Assembly (NCBI GenBank): GCA_963709525.1
Contig: CAVPXB010000023.1
Coordinates: 62,001 to 126,000 of the forward strand
Reading direction: 5' to 3'
Origin: CAIWHR01 sp963709525
Lineage (GTDB): Bacteria > Pseudomonadota > Gammaproteobacteria > Burkholderiales > Casimicrobiaceae
Length of the DNA stretch: 64,000 nucleotides
Shown: positions 63,680 to 64,000 of the stretch, one piece after another
Layout: each line of letters opens with the position of its first letter
Position numbering within the stretch: position 1 is the first letter of the stretch
Program-made: the position numbers and the translations under genes
Notes under the pieces: model-generated
Told to the model about the DNA's origin: nothing
Databases searched by the model: none
What the model saw: the letters and a program-made list of their open reading frames with translations, nothing else

Positions 63680-63761
63680 GACGGTAAATCTGACGGTAAG
63701 AATTCGCAGCAATTCGGCTAGTGAAAATTTGCCGTCAGGCCGACCTTAGGCGTGACGGTAA
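63680..63761 (+). repeat. TGACGGYAA module, third copy
   Basis: TGACGGTAA boxes occur at 63680, 63692 and 63753, with the inverted TTGCCGTCA at 63729. Spacings 12, 37, 24 match those in the two long repeats (12, 38, 24). The flanking sequence is different, so the module, not the whole 320-base repeat, is what recurs here. Confidence 0.75.
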
Positions 63762-64000
63762 GAATTTCGTGTGAAGTCGCTGCCAAGTTAAGGACTTGCA
63801 AGTGTTGTCGCCCGCGATCCTGCATGACGGTAGGAGTGGCGAAGGTGAGCGGAGCGTGTCGAGCGACTGGCCACACTTGCCATGCCGCCGGTTGTTCGGG
63901 AACCGCAAGGTCGCTGCCGCCTCGGAGCCGCGTCGTGGTCTTGTCATGGCTGTCGCTGGCGACCGAGAACTGAACACCTCGGCCGACCCTGAGGCGACCC
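63762..64000. other. Window end, no gene seen
   Basis: The last 239 bases contain no convincing frame. A near-match TGACGGTAG lies at about 63824. The segment may be the beginning of another insertion element continuing outside the window. Confidence 0.4.

Noticed and set aside
49515..64000. Matching attR copy of the guaA 3' end closing an island within the window
   Set aside because: I looked for a second copy of the final guaA bases (GAGTGGGAGTAG) and for a guaA-type integrase downstream and saw neither; any such island must end outside the window.

Overview
The window is high-GC DNA from a bacterium that looks like a betaproteobacterium. The evidence is gene content and order: tRNA-Val/thrS-infC-rpmI-rplT-pheST-ihfA-merR/tRNA-Pro, tig-clpP-clpX-lon-hup/tRNA-Val/tRNA-Asp/ppiD, guaB-guaA, a gspG-to-gspN type II secretion block and a hpnCDE squalene block. 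I cannot name a genus from the sequence alone.

From 1 to about 49,500 the window is chromosomal core with a few accessory insertions. It opens with the end of a TRAP transporter operon (dctP-dctQ-dctM), tRNA-Arg, a DUF599 membrane protein and the coupled N-degron transferases aat-bpt. Positions 4981-10545 hold a complete DSF (diffusible signal factor) quorum-sensing set: rpfF (DSF synthase), rpfC (hybrid sensor kinase) and rpfG (HD-GYP response regulator), with an alpha/beta hydrolase gene between rpfC and rpfG. rpfF and rpfC look poorer in GC than their neighbours. Next, on the minus strand, come the thrS...ihfA translation and nucleoid operon, an OPT-family transporter, and the secretion genes gspG-H-I-J-K-L-M-N, ending in a translationally coupled DUF1624 acyltransferase-like gene. 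gspL carries an apparent frameshift. On the plus strand mltG-tmk-holB-pilZ-tatD and an ankyrin gene follow; the ankyrin gene is also frameshifted. An NlpC/P60 hydrolase, rnfH-ratA divergent from smpB, and hpnE-hpnD-hpnC come next. The proteostasis cluster tig-clpP-clpX-lon-hup and ppiD then lead to guaB-guaA.

Just after guaA, a known integration hotspot in proteobacteria, the sequence turns into a mobile and accessory patchwork (49,515 to the end). It holds a recombinase-in-trio (RIT) element with paired inverted repeats, and an IS91-type HUH transposase with its own tyrosine recombinase near a 30-bp perfect palindrome. It also holds three DUF1254/DUF1214 genes, a putative nucleotidyltransferase/XRE toxin-antitoxin pair with an operator-like palindrome on its start codon, and remnants of an AraC regulator and a transposase. 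A direct repeat of about 320 bp brackets the RIT-to-toxin-antitoxin segment. Inside it lies a module of TGACGGYAA boxes with nearly fixed spacing, and a third copy of the module occurs near 63.7 kb.

The leads I would follow first are the rpf cluster with its embedded hydrolase, the nucleotidyltransferase/XRE pair, the RIT ends with the related palindrome, and the TGACGGYAA module. Three coding regions (gspL, the ankyrin gene, ritB) look broken by single-base indels, so sequence error should be excluded before any biological reading.
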